A program made the translations under genes and the position numbers. A DNA stretch of 45,927 nt, from positions 1-45,927 of the forward strand of contig JAIOPT010000008.1 in NCBI GenBank assembly GCA_021413765.1. Direction: 5' to 3'. Source of the DNA: Betaproteobacteria bacterium (GTDB lineage Bacteria; Pseudomonadota; Gammaproteobacteria; Burkholderiales; Gallionellaceae). Of the stretch, positions 1 to 7,758 are shown in pieces. Under the pieces are notes generated by a model. The model did not search any database. It worked only from the letters and a program-made list of their open reading frames with translations, and was not told the DNA's origin. Every line of letters begins with the position of its first letter. The stretch's first letter is position 1.

Positions 1-195
1 CCTGACGAACGTAAGACACTCGTAGCAGAATTTACCGCGAAAACGAGTGGGGAGTTGTATCTCTACGTGAACGATGCTGTGATCTTGTGGCCCGGAAAGA
101 TCGATCTGTTCTATGGCAATAATTTGGGCACCGGAATACTAACGGTAGAACGAATGATGCCAGATGGGAAATTGATGCGACTGGATCGCCAGTGA
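1..195 (+). CDS. C-terminal end of a hypothetical, possibly lectin-like protein (5' end outside window)
   Basis: Frame 1 is open from the first base to a TGA at 193-195 and gives the last 64 residues of a protein whose start lies outside the window. The visible part contains GELYLYVNDAV followed by FYGNNLGTG. This layout of a beta-strand, an asparagine-aspartate turn and a YGNN turn resembles the end of galactose-binding PA-IL (LecA)-like domains, but that is a memory-based likeness and not a firm assignment. No signal or membrane segment can be judged from the tail. An AT-rich stretch follows the stop, with no clear terminator. Confidence 0.6.
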   Translation, partial: PDERKTLVAEFTAKTSGELYLYVNDAVILWPGKIDLFYGNNLGTGILTVERMMPDGKLMRLDRQ

Positions 196-486
196 AATGA
201 TATGCATTAAACTCCAAAAAAATAAATTGAAAAAATAAATTGGGGTCACAGACTGTCCGACCACCCAAGGTGGGTTCCGTAATATCGACCTGAGTCGTTC
301 ATGATCAGATTTCTCCGAAAATTTTTTGCAGGATATTGACATCTCGAGACCCAGCGCAATAATCGGTGTCGCGCCGTCAACGCTATGATGCAGAAAGTGT
401 ACCCACCTTCTGCCAACGGCCAACATTAACGTCAACAATTCCAAACATTTCATAATTTGCAGCATGCACCAACCCGCCAAATTAAA

Positions 487-915
487 TTACTTCAGCAGAA
501 TTAACTGGGGCAGAGCGTCGGAGCCGCACCAGACGATAGCGTTTTGTTCGTATTTTTTTCCGAGAATTTTAGCTGCCTCTAGTGAAAGGCCAAGGATCAG
601 ATAGCTCGCCTCACCAGGCCAGTCACCCACAGGATGCTTGCCTTCACCTTGAAAAAATTTCAACCCACGGCGTTGAAGATCGCGACCCAGTTCAACATGC
701 CGATCCGCATTGGCTGCATCGCTCAAGCTCCTACTGCAGGGATTGCAAGCCGTGATGAAGGCGCACGAATCCAATTTGCTGGATTTATATAGGCGAGATA
801 ATGACTCGTTGTATTCGCCAATGCGCAGGACTACAGACGGTTCACCGGTAACCCGATACTCTGTCTCGTGGTATGCCTGAATCGTTTCTGGCTGAATTTC
901 TGATCTTGAAAACAT
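487..915 (-). CDS. DUF3293 family protein
   Basis: The protein carries the DUF3293 hallmarks: TIQAYHETEYRV near the start, FITACNPCS in the middle, and a C-terminal AAKILGKKYEQNAIVW segment. The function of the family is unknown. It is a small soluble protein with no membrane segment. I chose the ATG at 915 (142 residues) because DUF3293 proteins begin close to the ETEYRV motif. The frame is open further upstream to a GTG at 1071 (194 residues) with GGAAAGG about ten bases before it, so the longer form cannot be excluded. Neither start has an ideal ribosome-binding site. The gene runs in the same direction as the metallopeptidase upstream, but a 275-base gap with a hairpin separates them. Confidence 0.65.
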   Translation of the reverse strand: MFSRSEIQPETIQAYHETEYRVTGEPSVVLRIGEYNESLSRLYKSSKLDSCAFITACNPCSRSLSDAANADRHVELGRDLQRRGLKFFQGEGKHPVGDWPGEASYLILGLSLEAAKILGKKYEQNAIVWCGSDALPQLILLK

Positions 916-1106
916 AATGTGACAAATAGGGTAATTGCTGACTACGTTATCCCTTACTATGATTGGCTTACCAATTTTGATCTGTAAGTATTTGCCTTCC
1001 TGATCAACCAGCGCGTTCATTGTGGTGTCGTTAATCAACCAAGAGCCAACGATGAACCCCAAGCAAATCACCCATGACGTTTACCTTTCCGTCAACCCAG
1101 TCGAGT

Positions 1107-1139
1107 GAGATGAGCATTCCCAATGCTCACTCTCTTTTT
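1107..1139 (+). terminator. Hairpin with T-run (rho-independent terminator-like)
   Basis: TGAGCATT-CCC-AATGCTCA forms a perfect 8-bp stem with a 3-base loop. It is extended by GAG/CTC with one bulged base, and TCTTTTT follows on the plus strand. No plus-strand gene ends just before it, so it may instead be a boundary left from a lost gene, or it may act weakly on the leftward transcript of the metallopeptidase. Confidence 0.5.
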
Positions 1140-1190
1140 AAAGAACCATAGCCGGGAACGATTGTGGAGATTTGGGAACAATCTATAAGG

Positions 1191-2042
1191 TCAATTGCTT
1201 CGTCTAGTTGCTGCAAATATATTGCACCGAGCCGGGTCGCCGGTTTCCATCCCACGCTTAAACCAGGCGACACGTTGTCCCGACGATCCGTGAGTAAAGG
1301 TCTCTGGCACGGCATACCCAAGTGCTTTCTTTTGGAGGGTATCATCTCCAATCGCGGTGGCTGCCGCAATAGCTTGCTCAATTTCACCGGGTTCGAGAAT
1401 ATGTTTCTGACTATCCGTGCGCCGCGCCCAAACTCCGGCATAACAGTCTGCCTGAAGCTCCAGTTTTACGCTCGCAGCATTCGCTTCTGCTTTGCTTGAT
1501 GCCCGCTGTTTGGCGGCATTTACCTTAGCGGAAATTCCTAGAAGGTTCTGGACGTGGTGGCCCACCTCATGCGCAATTACATAGGCCTCAGCAAATTCAC
1601 CCGGCGCATGAAAACGATTTTGGAGTTCCGAGAAGAACGATAGATCGATATAGATTTTGCTGTCCAACGGGCAGTAAAACGGTCCCATGGCGGCGGCACC
1701 GTGGCCGCATGCAGTTGTTGTGCTACCGGTAAAAAGCACTAGCTTCGGCTTACGGTATTCCTTGCCCTTTGTCGCAAATGTTTCGCCCCATGTATCTTCC
1801 GTTTCCGCTAGAATCTTCGACACAAAAACGGCTGTCTTGTCATTTGCAGCAGGCTTGTGCGCGCTAACCTGCGGAACAGGGGCCGCCTGCTCCATCAAGC
1901 CCAACAAAGTGGCCGGGTTCACGCCGGTTAAATAACTCCCAATCAAGGCAAGAACCACGCTTCCAATACCAATCCCTTTAATAAGCCCGCCGCCACGACG
2001 ATCCTCAATATTTTCACTTTCTCTTTCATTGTCTAGCAGCAT
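1191..2042 (-). CDS. ypfJ: YpfJ-type neutral zinc metallopeptidase
   Basis: This is a 283-residue membrane-anchored putative metallopeptidase. The N-terminus has the family signature NIEDRRGGG (residues 11-19), then one hydrophobic segment (about 24-42). The zinc site is HEVGHH at 158-163, and a third ligand is likely the glutamate of LELQADCYAG (about 195). CGHGAAAMGPFYCP (112-125) is the other conserved family block. The catalytic domain should face the periplasm, with the N-terminus in the cytoplasm. The physiological substrate of this family is not established. The ATG at 2042 lacks a clear Shine-Dalgarno sequence. The N-terminus is slightly short compared with relatives, but the signature is intact. 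Confidence 0.85.
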   Translation of the reverse strand: MLLDNERESENIEDRRGGGLIKGIGIGSVVLALIGSYLTGVNPATLLGLMEQAAPVPQVSAHKPAANDKTAVFVSKILAETEDTWGETFATKGKEYRKPKLVLFTGSTTTACGHGAAAMGPFYCPLDSKIYIDLSFFSELQNRFHAPGEFAEAYVIAHEVGHHVQNLLGISAKVNAAKQRASSKAEANAASVKLELQADCYAGVWARRTDSQKHILEPGEIEQAIAAATAIGDDTLQKKALGYAVPETFTHGSSGQRVAWFKRGMETGDPARCNIFAATRRSN

Positions 2043-2108
2043 GATTTATTAGCGTCCAATTTTTTGAGGGGTATTTCATGGAATTGATTATAACTATGCA
2101 CATAACAA

Positions 2109-2211
2109 ACGGGTTGGGCGACAAACTAGTTCGTCGCTGAATTTCGCTCAGGGTGAGATGTTCGCGAAAATGCATCCGCCTTATCTTTGCGTATATGACC
2201 TTGGTAATCAC
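2109..2211 (-). pseudogene. N-terminal fragment of an IS21-family IstA transposase
   Basis: The minus strand from a GTG at 2211 encodes about 34 residues resembling the helix-turn-helix start of IS21 IstA proteins: AKIRRMHFREHLTLSEIQ followed by RRTSLSPN. AAAGG lies just before the GTG. The resemblance ends near 2109, after which the reading frame continues without family similarity and runs into the metallopeptidase start. No istB or second half is present, so this is a remnant. The family call rests on motif recognition only. Confidence 0.45.
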
Positions 2212-2520
2212 CTTTAGTTTACTTACGCTTAAAAATTAAGCAGGATACGTGGATTATGTAATCAAAAATCCACTAACACAACCATCGTTAATCGTCATAT
2301 TTAAACCAGAGACTACAGCCACCATTTGGTACACTATTCGGCGACATGACATTGCAGAAATACATAATAGGCTGCCAATCTATCAGTAGATTGTGAAATA
2401 GCGTGTGACTCTGAATTTTTTACTCGCTTTTTGACATCATGGAATAGACTTTCAATTGCATCGCCACGCTGCAAAGCGTATTCTTTAATCAATCCAACCA
2501 ACAAAAATAGAAGTCAAGTT
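2212..2520. other. AT-rich intergenic stretch, no feature recognised
   Basis: I see no convincing gene, RNA or terminator here. It separates the IS21 fragment from the MFS transporter and probably holds the promoter of the latter, but no hexamer pair stands out. Confidence 0.4.
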
Positions 2521-2601
2521 ATGCCGAATCAACTCGCTCTCATTGAACAAGTGCGGAGCACTCTCGTCGACCTAGCAATCAAGTTTGGCTGCCGCGTTTG
2601 A
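2521..2601 (+). pseudogene. 26-residue leader ORF resembling the N-terminus of an MscS-type channel
   Basis: An ATG at 2521 opens MPNQLALIEQVRSTLVDLAI followed by KFGCRV and a TGA at 2599. The pattern of an acidic start, then LVDLAIKFG, resembles the beginning of small mechanosensitive channel (MscS) proteins just before their first membrane helix. The stop overlaps the TTG start of the MFS gene (TTGA), so it could be translated as a coupled leader. Either a truncated gene fused to the transporter or a chance ORF would explain it. Confidence 0.3.
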
Positions 2602-3812
2602 CATCTCCATTACGCAACAGCAGCTTTATCAAGCTGCTAACTTTCCGCTTTCAGATTTCGCTGGCCTACCAGATGATCGCCGTGGTGGTTGGCTGGCACA
2701 TCTATCAACTAACACACGACCCTTTTGCGCTGGGTCTGGTCGGATTGGCGGAAGTCATTCCCTACTTTTGTTGTGCGCTATTCGCAGGTTATGTCGTAGA
2801 TCATCACTCCCGACGAATGTTTGGTGTGCTGGCAAGCATCGTGCTAAGTTGCAATGCTCTGGTGCTTGTGTTTGTAGCCAGCGGCGGGATAGCGGGCGCC
2901 ACGCTAATGTGGATCTATGGATCTATCGCCGCGGGTGGCGTCGCCCGCGCTTTCATCGGGCCCTCTTACAACGCACTGCTTGCTCTTACTTTGCCGCGTG
3001 AGCACTATGCGCGTGCCGCCGGTATCAGTAGTTCGGTTTTTCAATCTGCGCTGGTGCTTGGTCCTGCGTTGGGCGGGATACTGGTTGGTTGGGCCAGCCT
3101 TACTACCGCTTATATGGTGGCTTCGATCCTTAGCATCAGTGCCGCCGCGTCTTTATTCATGTTACGCATCGCAGAGCCACCGAGCGCTGTGAGCGCACCG
3201 GTATTTTCCAGCATTGCGGAGGGGCTGCGCTTTGTGTTCAGCAACCAGATCATTCTAAGCGCGCAAGTGCTGGACATGTTCGCCGTGTTATTCGGCGGCG
3301 CGGTCGCCATGTTGCCAGTATTTATCCACGATGTATTCCATTATGGCCCGGAAGGCTTGGGCATCCTGCGCGCAGCACCTGCAATAGGCGCCATCGCCAC
3401 CGGCGTCCTACTTGCACGCCATCCCTTGAACCAGAATGCAGGCAGGATGTTGCTGGCAGCTGTCGCCGGGTTTGGTGTATGCATCATATTGTTCGCCCTC
3501 ACCAGCCATTTTTGGGTGGCGGCTTTCTTGCTAATGCTCTCTGGCATGTTCGATGGGGTCTCGATGGTGCTGCGTACCACTATTATGCAGCTAATGACGC
3601 CAGACGCTATGCGCGGTCGTGTTTCTGCGATCAACGGCATTTTTATCGGCTCATCCAACGAGCTGGGCGCTTTCGAATCTGGCTTGGCTGCCCGGGTGAT
3701 GGGATTAGTTCCCTCTGTAATTTTTGGCGGAGTAATGTCTTTGGCTATCGTCGCAGCGACCGCGCGTCTGGCACCTAAGTTACGCAAATTGAATCTGCTA
3801 CAGTTGCGTTAG
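2598..3812 (+). CDS. MFS transporter (EntS-like, MFS_3 family)
   Basis: This 404-residue polytopic inner-membrane protein has about 12 hydrophobic helices. The segment after LRNSSFIKLLTFRFQ matches the first helix of MFS_3/EntS-type exporters, followed by VGWHIYQLTHDPFALGLVGL and the loop GYVVDHHSRR, the equivalent of the MFS motif GxLaDrxGRr. A central PEGLGIL loop and the MRGRVSAING segment are also typical. The family exports siderophores or drugs, and the substrate cannot be told here. The start is a TTG at 2598 without a good Shine-Dalgarno sequence, overlapping the stop of a short upstream ORF. A normal upstream start may have been lost in a rearrangement. Confidence 0.8.
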   Translation: MTSPLRNSSFIKLLTFRFQISLAYQMIAVVVGWHIYQLTHDPFALGLVGLAEVIPYFCCALFAGYVVDHHSRRMFGVLASIVLSCNALVLVFVASGGIAGATLMWIYGSIAAGGVARAFIGPSYNALLALTLPREHYARAAGISSSVFQSALVLGPALGGILVGWASLTTAYMVASILSISAAASLFMLRIAEPPSAVSAPVFSSIAEGLRFVFSNQIILSAQVLDMFAVLFGGAVAMLPVFIHDVFHYGPEGLGILRAAPAIGAIATGVLLARHPLNQNAGRMLLAAVAGFGVCIILFALTSHFWVAAFLLMLSGMFDGVSMVLRTTIMQLMTPDAMRGRVSAINGIFIGSSNELGAFESGLAARVMGLVPSVIFGGVMSLAIVAATARLAPKLRKLNLLQLR

Positions 3813-3939
3813 GGAAACGCTGATTTATCCATCCGTTCTAATGATTTTGGATCATGGATTTTAGAAAATACCCCCGGGGCTGATCGCAGGAAGTCAGGTC
3901 ATGCAACATTTTGTTCGCTTGCTGCACAAAAAGGGGTTG

Positions 3940-4236
3940 CTAGTGGGCTTTCAGACGCGCACGGATGGCACCGAAAATAGCAGCGAGGTTATCCATGCTT
4001 GGGTTGCCTTTGGGCGATAGCATGCGGTGCAAGCTTTTGCTGGGTTTGTCAGTCAGTACGGCCAGCTGTTCAAATTCCACTGTGGCATTCACGAGGTCAC
4101 GAAGGATGAGGCGCGCTGTTTCCGGTTCGTCACTCAGAAACAAAGTTGCCGCTTCATCAAGCAGTGCTTTTGCAAACTCAGGATCGCGTTCAACGCGCTC
4201 AATAACTGTTTGGTTAAATTTTTGAGTTAGTGCCAT
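3940..4236 (-). CDS. HigA/COG3636-like antitoxin (HTH transcriptional regulator), without a recognisable toxin
   Basis: This small protein of 98 residues has a C-terminal helix-turn-helix half: ARLILRDLVNATVEFEQLA, then KSLHRMLSPKGNPS and LAAIFGAIRARL. This is the form seen in antitoxins of the HigA/COG3636 type. A good Shine-Dalgarno sequence, GAGGTG, lies five bases before the ATG. It is the last gene of the leftward hsd operon. Its start overlaps the end of the 42-residue gene before it, which suggests translational coupling. No RelE- or HigB-like toxin is adjacent. It may therefore be an orphan antitoxin or a regulator of the operon. Confidence 0.7.
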   Translation of the reverse strand: MALTQKFNQTVIERVERDPEFAKALLDEAATLFLSDEPETARLILRDLVNATVEFEQLAVLTDKPSKSLHRMLSPKGNPSMDNLAAIFGAIRARLKAH

Positions 4237-4355
4237 GTGATCACCTCATTTTTTTCAGTTTTTCTGGCGGCGGACTTTGACTTCTTTCGCACCTTGTATT
4301 CGTGATGCAATGCCTTTGCCTTATCAATATCTTTCTGCTGGCCGCGCTCGGTCAT
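4227..4355 (-). CDS. Small basic hypothetical protein coupled to hsdS
   Basis: A 42-residue, highly basic protein (start MTERGQQKDIDKAKALHHEY, then a lysine- and arginine-rich half) is encoded between hsdS and the antitoxin-like gene. AAGAAGG precedes the ATG by about six bases. A GTG at 4370, overlapping the hsdS stop as GTGA, could add five residues. Its stop lies inside the start of the next gene. I do not recognise a family. The spacing and coupling on both sides argue that it is real. It could be a remnant of a toxin, but no toxin motif is visible. Confidence 0.5.
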   Translation of the reverse strand: MTERGQQKDIDKAKALHHEYKVRKKSKSAARKTEKNEVITWH

Positions 4356-4366
4356 GACATCCTTCT

Positions 4367-5599
4367 TCACGCCACCGTGACCTGGCCGTTCATCAGCATG
4401 GGCAGGAGCCAGTCGCGGAGTTGGGTGAGTTCCCTGTTTTGCTGGTGGTAATTCTTGATCTGCAAAAACAGTGGAGCCGCGAGACTCGTATAGGCCTCTA
4501 AAGTTGATTCATCAGGAACCACCAAGAGACACTCATCAAGCACCCCTTTGTTAATGTGTGGCTGCTGCGCCCCAGTTCTCAACACCATTAATCGTGGTAT
4601 TTCGCGAACAAGGTAAGGATAGATAAAGCAATGTTTGAAGGCGCTAGATTCAACAATACCAACGACTGATTGATTTGTTGCTGCTTCAATTCCAAGTATT
4701 GATGCCCGAAGGTGGCGGACTATAGAGAGAATCACAGTTCCTTCGGGTAGAAGTTTCGCGGGTGAATTCTGCAAGCCCAAGTTTGAAATTCGTTCGTCAG
4801 GTTCTACGACGAACGTGCTTGGGTTCTCACCAGAGCTCAGCCAATTCACCTCACTCGGTGTCCAATATTCTTTTTTTTCTCTTGATGGCGTGCCGCCGAG
4901 GTGCGTTTTGAAAGTCTCGCCAATTGTCGAGTGCCGCCACCCCGCCGGAATCTCCTTTTTTAGGGTGGGGTTGTAGACCATCTTGCCGCCGGAGGATTTG
5001 TAGGGTTTGCCGTTGGCATCGGGGAAGTCGAACTGCACGAACCAGTAGTCGTACAGGGTCTTGCCCATCTCCTCCAACTCGGTGTTGATGCAGTTGTTGC
5101 ATTCGATTTTGGCGTCGAGGATTTCTAGTACCTTTACCAAGCTAGCCTTTTGATCATCAAAAGGGATCACCGGAAAATCACGCAAAGCGCCTAATGGCAA
5201 AAATTTCTGAACAGCGCCATTTAGATACCGATTTATATGACTCTTCGCAGAAGGACTCCGAAGATAGTAATAAAGCCACTTTGCTTTATTTTCGCTTTCG
5301 CAAGAGAACACCCCAATGTTTTTAATGGCATAAGGTATTTTTTCATTCTTTTCTAAATACACTTCACCAACAGAGCCAATCATGCTGAACAAAATATCCC
5401 ACCGGGATACTGCGCTTCGTTTTTGGATTGAGGCGTAATCCTCCTCCGAAATCATATATGCCGTAGAAACGTCAAGCGTGCCACCTGAAATGTGTTTTGA
5501 TGTGATAAGAAGCTTCCCCTGTTTAACAGGTTTTGGAGTGTCATGAGTTCCATCAAAAACAGAGCCGCAATATCTACTGGCAGTAATTAACTTACTCAT
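4367..5599 (-). CDS. hsdS: Type I restriction-modification specificity subunit HsdS
   Basis: HsdS selects the bipartite DNA target for both methylation and cleavage in the HsdR2M2S complex. The 410 residues show the usual two-fold plan: target-recognition domain 1 (about 1-150), a central helical spacer around LEILDAKIECNNCINTELEE with LYDYWFVQFDFP, target-recognition domain 2 starting near KKEIPAGWRHSTIGE, and a final spacer with NRELTQLRDWLLPMLMNGQV. I start it at the ATG at 5599, which overlaps the hsdM stop as ATGAGTAA. The longer upstream reading is only shadow of hsdM. The recognition sequence cannot be deduced by eye. Confidence 0.92.
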   Translation of the reverse strand: MSKLITASRYCGSVFDGTHDTPKPVKQGKLLITSKHISGGTLDVSTAYMISEEDYASIQKRSAVSRWDILFSMIGSVGEVYLEKNEKIPYAIKNIGVFSCESENKAKWLYYYLRSPSAKSHINRYLNGAVQKFLPLGALRDFPVIPFDDQKASLVKVLEILDAKIECNNCINTELEEMGKTLYDYWFVQFDFPDANGKPYKSSGGKMVYNPTLKKEIPAGWRHSTIGETFKTHLGGTPSREKKEYWTPSEVNWLSSGENPSTFVVEPDERISNLGLQNSPAKLLPEGTVILSIVRHLRASILGIEAATNQSVVGIVESSAFKHCFIYPYLVREIPRLMVLRTGAQQPHINKGVLDECLLVVPDESTLEAYTSLAAPLFLQIKNYHQQNRELTQLRDWLLPMLMNGQVTVA

Positions 5600-7226
5600 A
5601 TCGCAACCCCGCCAACTGCTTCTTGATCTCCTTTTCCAGCCCTGCTGATTCCTTGAACAGCTTGTCAAGATTGTCAGTAAAGCCCTGCAATTTTGCGGCG
5701 AACTGCGCTGGTGTCAGATCGGTGTACTCGATCTTCACCTCGAAATACTGACCGGCACTCAAGGAATAATTCTTGGCGGCGATCTCGTCGTAGCTGACAA
5801 CCACCGAGAAATCCTCCACCGCCTGCTTATGGTTAAAGGTGGCGATAATGTGGTCTTCTTCGGCCTCTGATAGCAAGGTCTTTTGGTTCTTGCCGTCCTT
5901 GACCTTGGTGCCGAGGTTGGAGGCATCAACCAGTACCACGCCTTCCTTGTTGGCGTCGTCGATGAACAAGATGGAAACATTGGTGCCGGTGGTTGCGAAG
6001 ATGTTGCTGGGCATGGAGACCACACCAGCAAGCATTTTGTTATTCACCAGATGCTGACGGATGCCTTTGTCGATGCCGCTTTGTGCGGTGATGAAGCCGG
6101 TGGGCACCACGACCGCCGCCTTGCCGCCAGGTTTCAGCGAATAGATGATGTGCTGGAGAAAGAGCTGGTAGATGGACATCTTATCGACGGCCTGCTTGGG
6201 AATGTTCGGCACGCCCGCGAAGAAGCGTTCCTGATGCTCCTTGGCATCCAGCTCATTCCTGAAGTCGCTGAAATCCATCTTGAAGGGCGGATTGGAGACG
6301 ATGTAGTCGAACTTCTTTAGCGCCTTGCCCTCCCGGTGATAGGGGTGGAGCAGGGTGTTGCCCTGGATGATGTGGGGGATGGAGTGCACCAGGTTGTTGA
6401 GGATGAGGTTCAGGCGCAGCAGACTGGATGACTTCTGCGAGATGTCCTGCGAATAGATGCTGCAACGTTGCTCGCCGATGGCGTGGGCGATGTTCATCAG
6501 CAGGGAGCCGGAACCGGCTGACGGGTCGTAGCAACTGACATCCTTGATCTTGCCGCGCACCGCCTCCGGCACCAGGATGGCGGCCATGATTTTGGCGACG
6601 GCGTGCGGGGTGTAGTACTCGGCGTATTTGCCGCCGCTGTCTTTGTTGTAATCTTTGATCAGGTATTCAAACAGCGCAGCGTAGAAGTCATATTTTTGCG
6701 TGAAGATGCGCTCGAAGCTGAAGTCACCCAGTTTGTTGATGAGGGCGCGGCAGAAGGCGTCGCGTTTGGAGGGGTCGGAGATGAATTCGCTGACCCGGTC
6801 GAACAGGGTGATCTTGGTGCCGCCATCGGTTTTCACCGCGAAGATTTCATTGTTGCTGATAGCGATGTCGCGCAGGGTATCGTCAAACAGTTTGGCAAAT
6901 TCCGGCGCGGTCTGGCGGTTCCACAGGTGGGCGATGAAGTGCTCGGGTTTCAGGCGGGCGGTGTCCGGTCCCATCTGCATTTGCAGCATTTCCAGATCGT
7001 TGGAACTCAGGCTGGCAATGGCTTGTTCCCACTTGTCAGCCTGCGCGAGGTCGGGCCGGATTTTCTTGGCCTCGAAGGCGAATTTGTCATTGAGAAATTT
7101 ATAGAGAAAGACCTGGGTGATGATCTTGAATTCGTTGCCGTCGTTGCCCAAGCCATAGGCGGCGCAGATGGCTTTTATGCTGTCGATCAGCTCACGCGTG
7201 CGTTGTTCAAATTCCTGAGTTATCAA
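5592..7226 (-). CDS. hsdM: Type I restriction-modification DNA methyltransferase HsdM
   Basis: This is an N6-adenine methyltransferase of 544 residues that modifies the site chosen by HsdS. The N-terminal HsdM_N helical domain is followed by the SAM-binding motif DPSAGSG (234-240) and the catalytic NPPF (312-315). The tail ends in a coiled segment with ESAGLEKEIKKQLAGL. Translation probably starts at a TTG at 7226, supported by AGGAG eight bases upstream. The TTG overlaps the stop of the DUF559 gene as TTGA. Coupling therefore runs DUF559-hsdM-hsdS. No key residue is missing, so the methylase should be active. Confidence 0.95.
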   Translation of the reverse strand: MITQEFEQRTRELIDSIKAICAAYGLGNDGNEFKIITQVFLYKFLNDKFAFEAKKIRPDLAQADKWEQAIASLSSNDLEMLQMQMGPDTARLKPEHFIAHLWNRQTAPEFAKLFDDTLRDIAISNNEIFAVKTDGGTKITLFDRVSEFISDPSKRDAFCRALINKLGDFSFERIFTQKYDFYAALFEYLIKDYNKDSGGKYAEYYTPHAVAKIMAAILVPEAVRGKIKDVSCYDPSAGSGSLLMNIAHAIGEQRCSIYSQDISQKSSSLLRLNLILNNLVHSIPHIIQGNTLLHPYHREGKALKKFDYIVSNPPFKMDFSDFRNELDAKEHQERFFAGVPNIPKQAVDKMSIYQLFLQHIIYSLKPGGKAAVVVPTGFITAQSGIDKGIRQHLVNNKMLAGVVSMPSNIFATTGTNVSILFIDDANKEGVVLVDASNLGTKVKDGKNQKTLLSEAEEDHIIATFNHKQAVEDFSVVVSYDEIAAKNYSLSAGQYFEVKIEYTDLTPAQFAAKLQGFTDNLDKLFKESAGLEKEIKKQLAGLRYE

Positions 7227-7669
7227 AGGGGTGCTCCTGTGTTATTAAGGCTTCCATTTGCGCTATCTCCCTCCCCTTCAAGGGGAGGGTTGGGGTGGGG
7301 ATGGGGTAAAGTAGTCTTGTTCTGTAAAGCTGTCCAGATAACCTCGACCACTGCGTCAGTTTCTTGTAAAACTTGGTTGTTCCAAAATCGCAATACCTCA
7401 AATCCAGCTTCCTGCAAACGCCTGTCTCGCTCTCGATCTCGCTCGTTTTCCAAGTGCTGGCCACCGTCAACCTCGACAATCAAGCACCTTTCCAGACAGA
7501 TAAAGTCCAATACGAAATCCATGTACGGATGCTGGCGGCGAAATTTACAGCCAGCCAATTGCCGATTGCGTAGCCGTTGCCATAACCGAATTTCCGCATC
7601 GGTCATGCTGTTTCGCAGTGTTCGTTGAAGCTTTTTGACGATAATCGTGCGGTTTGTTTGAGCCTTCAT
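7223..7669 (-). CDS. DUF559 endonuclease-domain protein inside an inverted-repeat cassette
   Basis: The 148-residue protein belongs to DUF559, a PD-(D/E)XK-fold group related to Vsr nucleases. It contains MTDAEIRLWQRLRNRQLAG, then KFRRQHPYMDFVLDF and CLIVEVDGGQH (aspartate, then E-x-D in the expected order), and FEVLRFWNNQVL. The function of the family is not established. The ATG at 7669 lies a few bases inside the outer 42-bp repeat, whose GGGGTAGAG may act as ribosome-binding site. The last 28 residues read through the other copy of the repeat (PHPHPNPPLEGEG) and are not part of the fold. It interrupts the hsdR-hsdM spacing. Confidence 0.85.
   Translation of the reverse strand: MKAQTNRTIIVKKLQRTLRNSMTDAEIRLWQRLRNRQLAGCKFRRQHPYMDFVLDFICLERCLIVEVDGGQHLENERDRERDRRLQEAGFEVLRFWNNQVLQETDAVVEVIWTALQNKTTLPHPHPNPPLEGEGDSANGSLNNTGAPL
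7267..7308 (+). repeat. 42-bp inverted repeat, copy A (hsdM side of DUF559 cassette)
   Basis: This copy starts CTCCCTCCCCTT and ends GGGGATGGGGTA. It contains a perfect palindrome, CCCTCCCCTT-C-AAGGGGAGGG. It matches the reverse complement of 7673-7714 at 40 of 42 positions. It lies within the end of the DUF559 reading frame. Confidence 0.85.
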
Positions 7670-7672
7670 CTC

Positions 7673-7714
7673 TACCCCATCCCCACCCCAGCCCTCCCCT
7701 TGAATGGGAGGGAG
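7673..7714 (-). repeat. 42-bp inverted repeat, copy B (hsdR side of DUF559 cassette)
   Basis: This is the inverted partner of 7267-7308, with two mismatches. One mismatch breaks the internal palindrome (CCCTCCCCTT-G-AATGGGAGGG). It lies just upstream of the DUF559 start codon. Confidence 0.85.
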
Positions 7715-7758
7715 TTTTGTTTCACCCGCTGACATTTACATAGCTTCACTATTTTTTG

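Noticed and set aside
139-480. A minus-strand open frame of 113 codons beyond the DUF3293 gene
   Set aside because: It starts with a TTG, has no recognisable family, and reads backward through the end of the plus-strand gene and an AT-rich tract. A short gene with ATG near 465 cannot be excluded but is not supported.
6603-7628. A 341-codon plus-strand frame opposite hsdM
   Set aside because: It mirrors hsdM codons on the other strand, then crosses the 42-bp repeat. Its composition (valine- and glutamate-rich, no motifs) is that of an antisense shadow. hsdM and DUF559 motifs on the minus strand are unambiguous.
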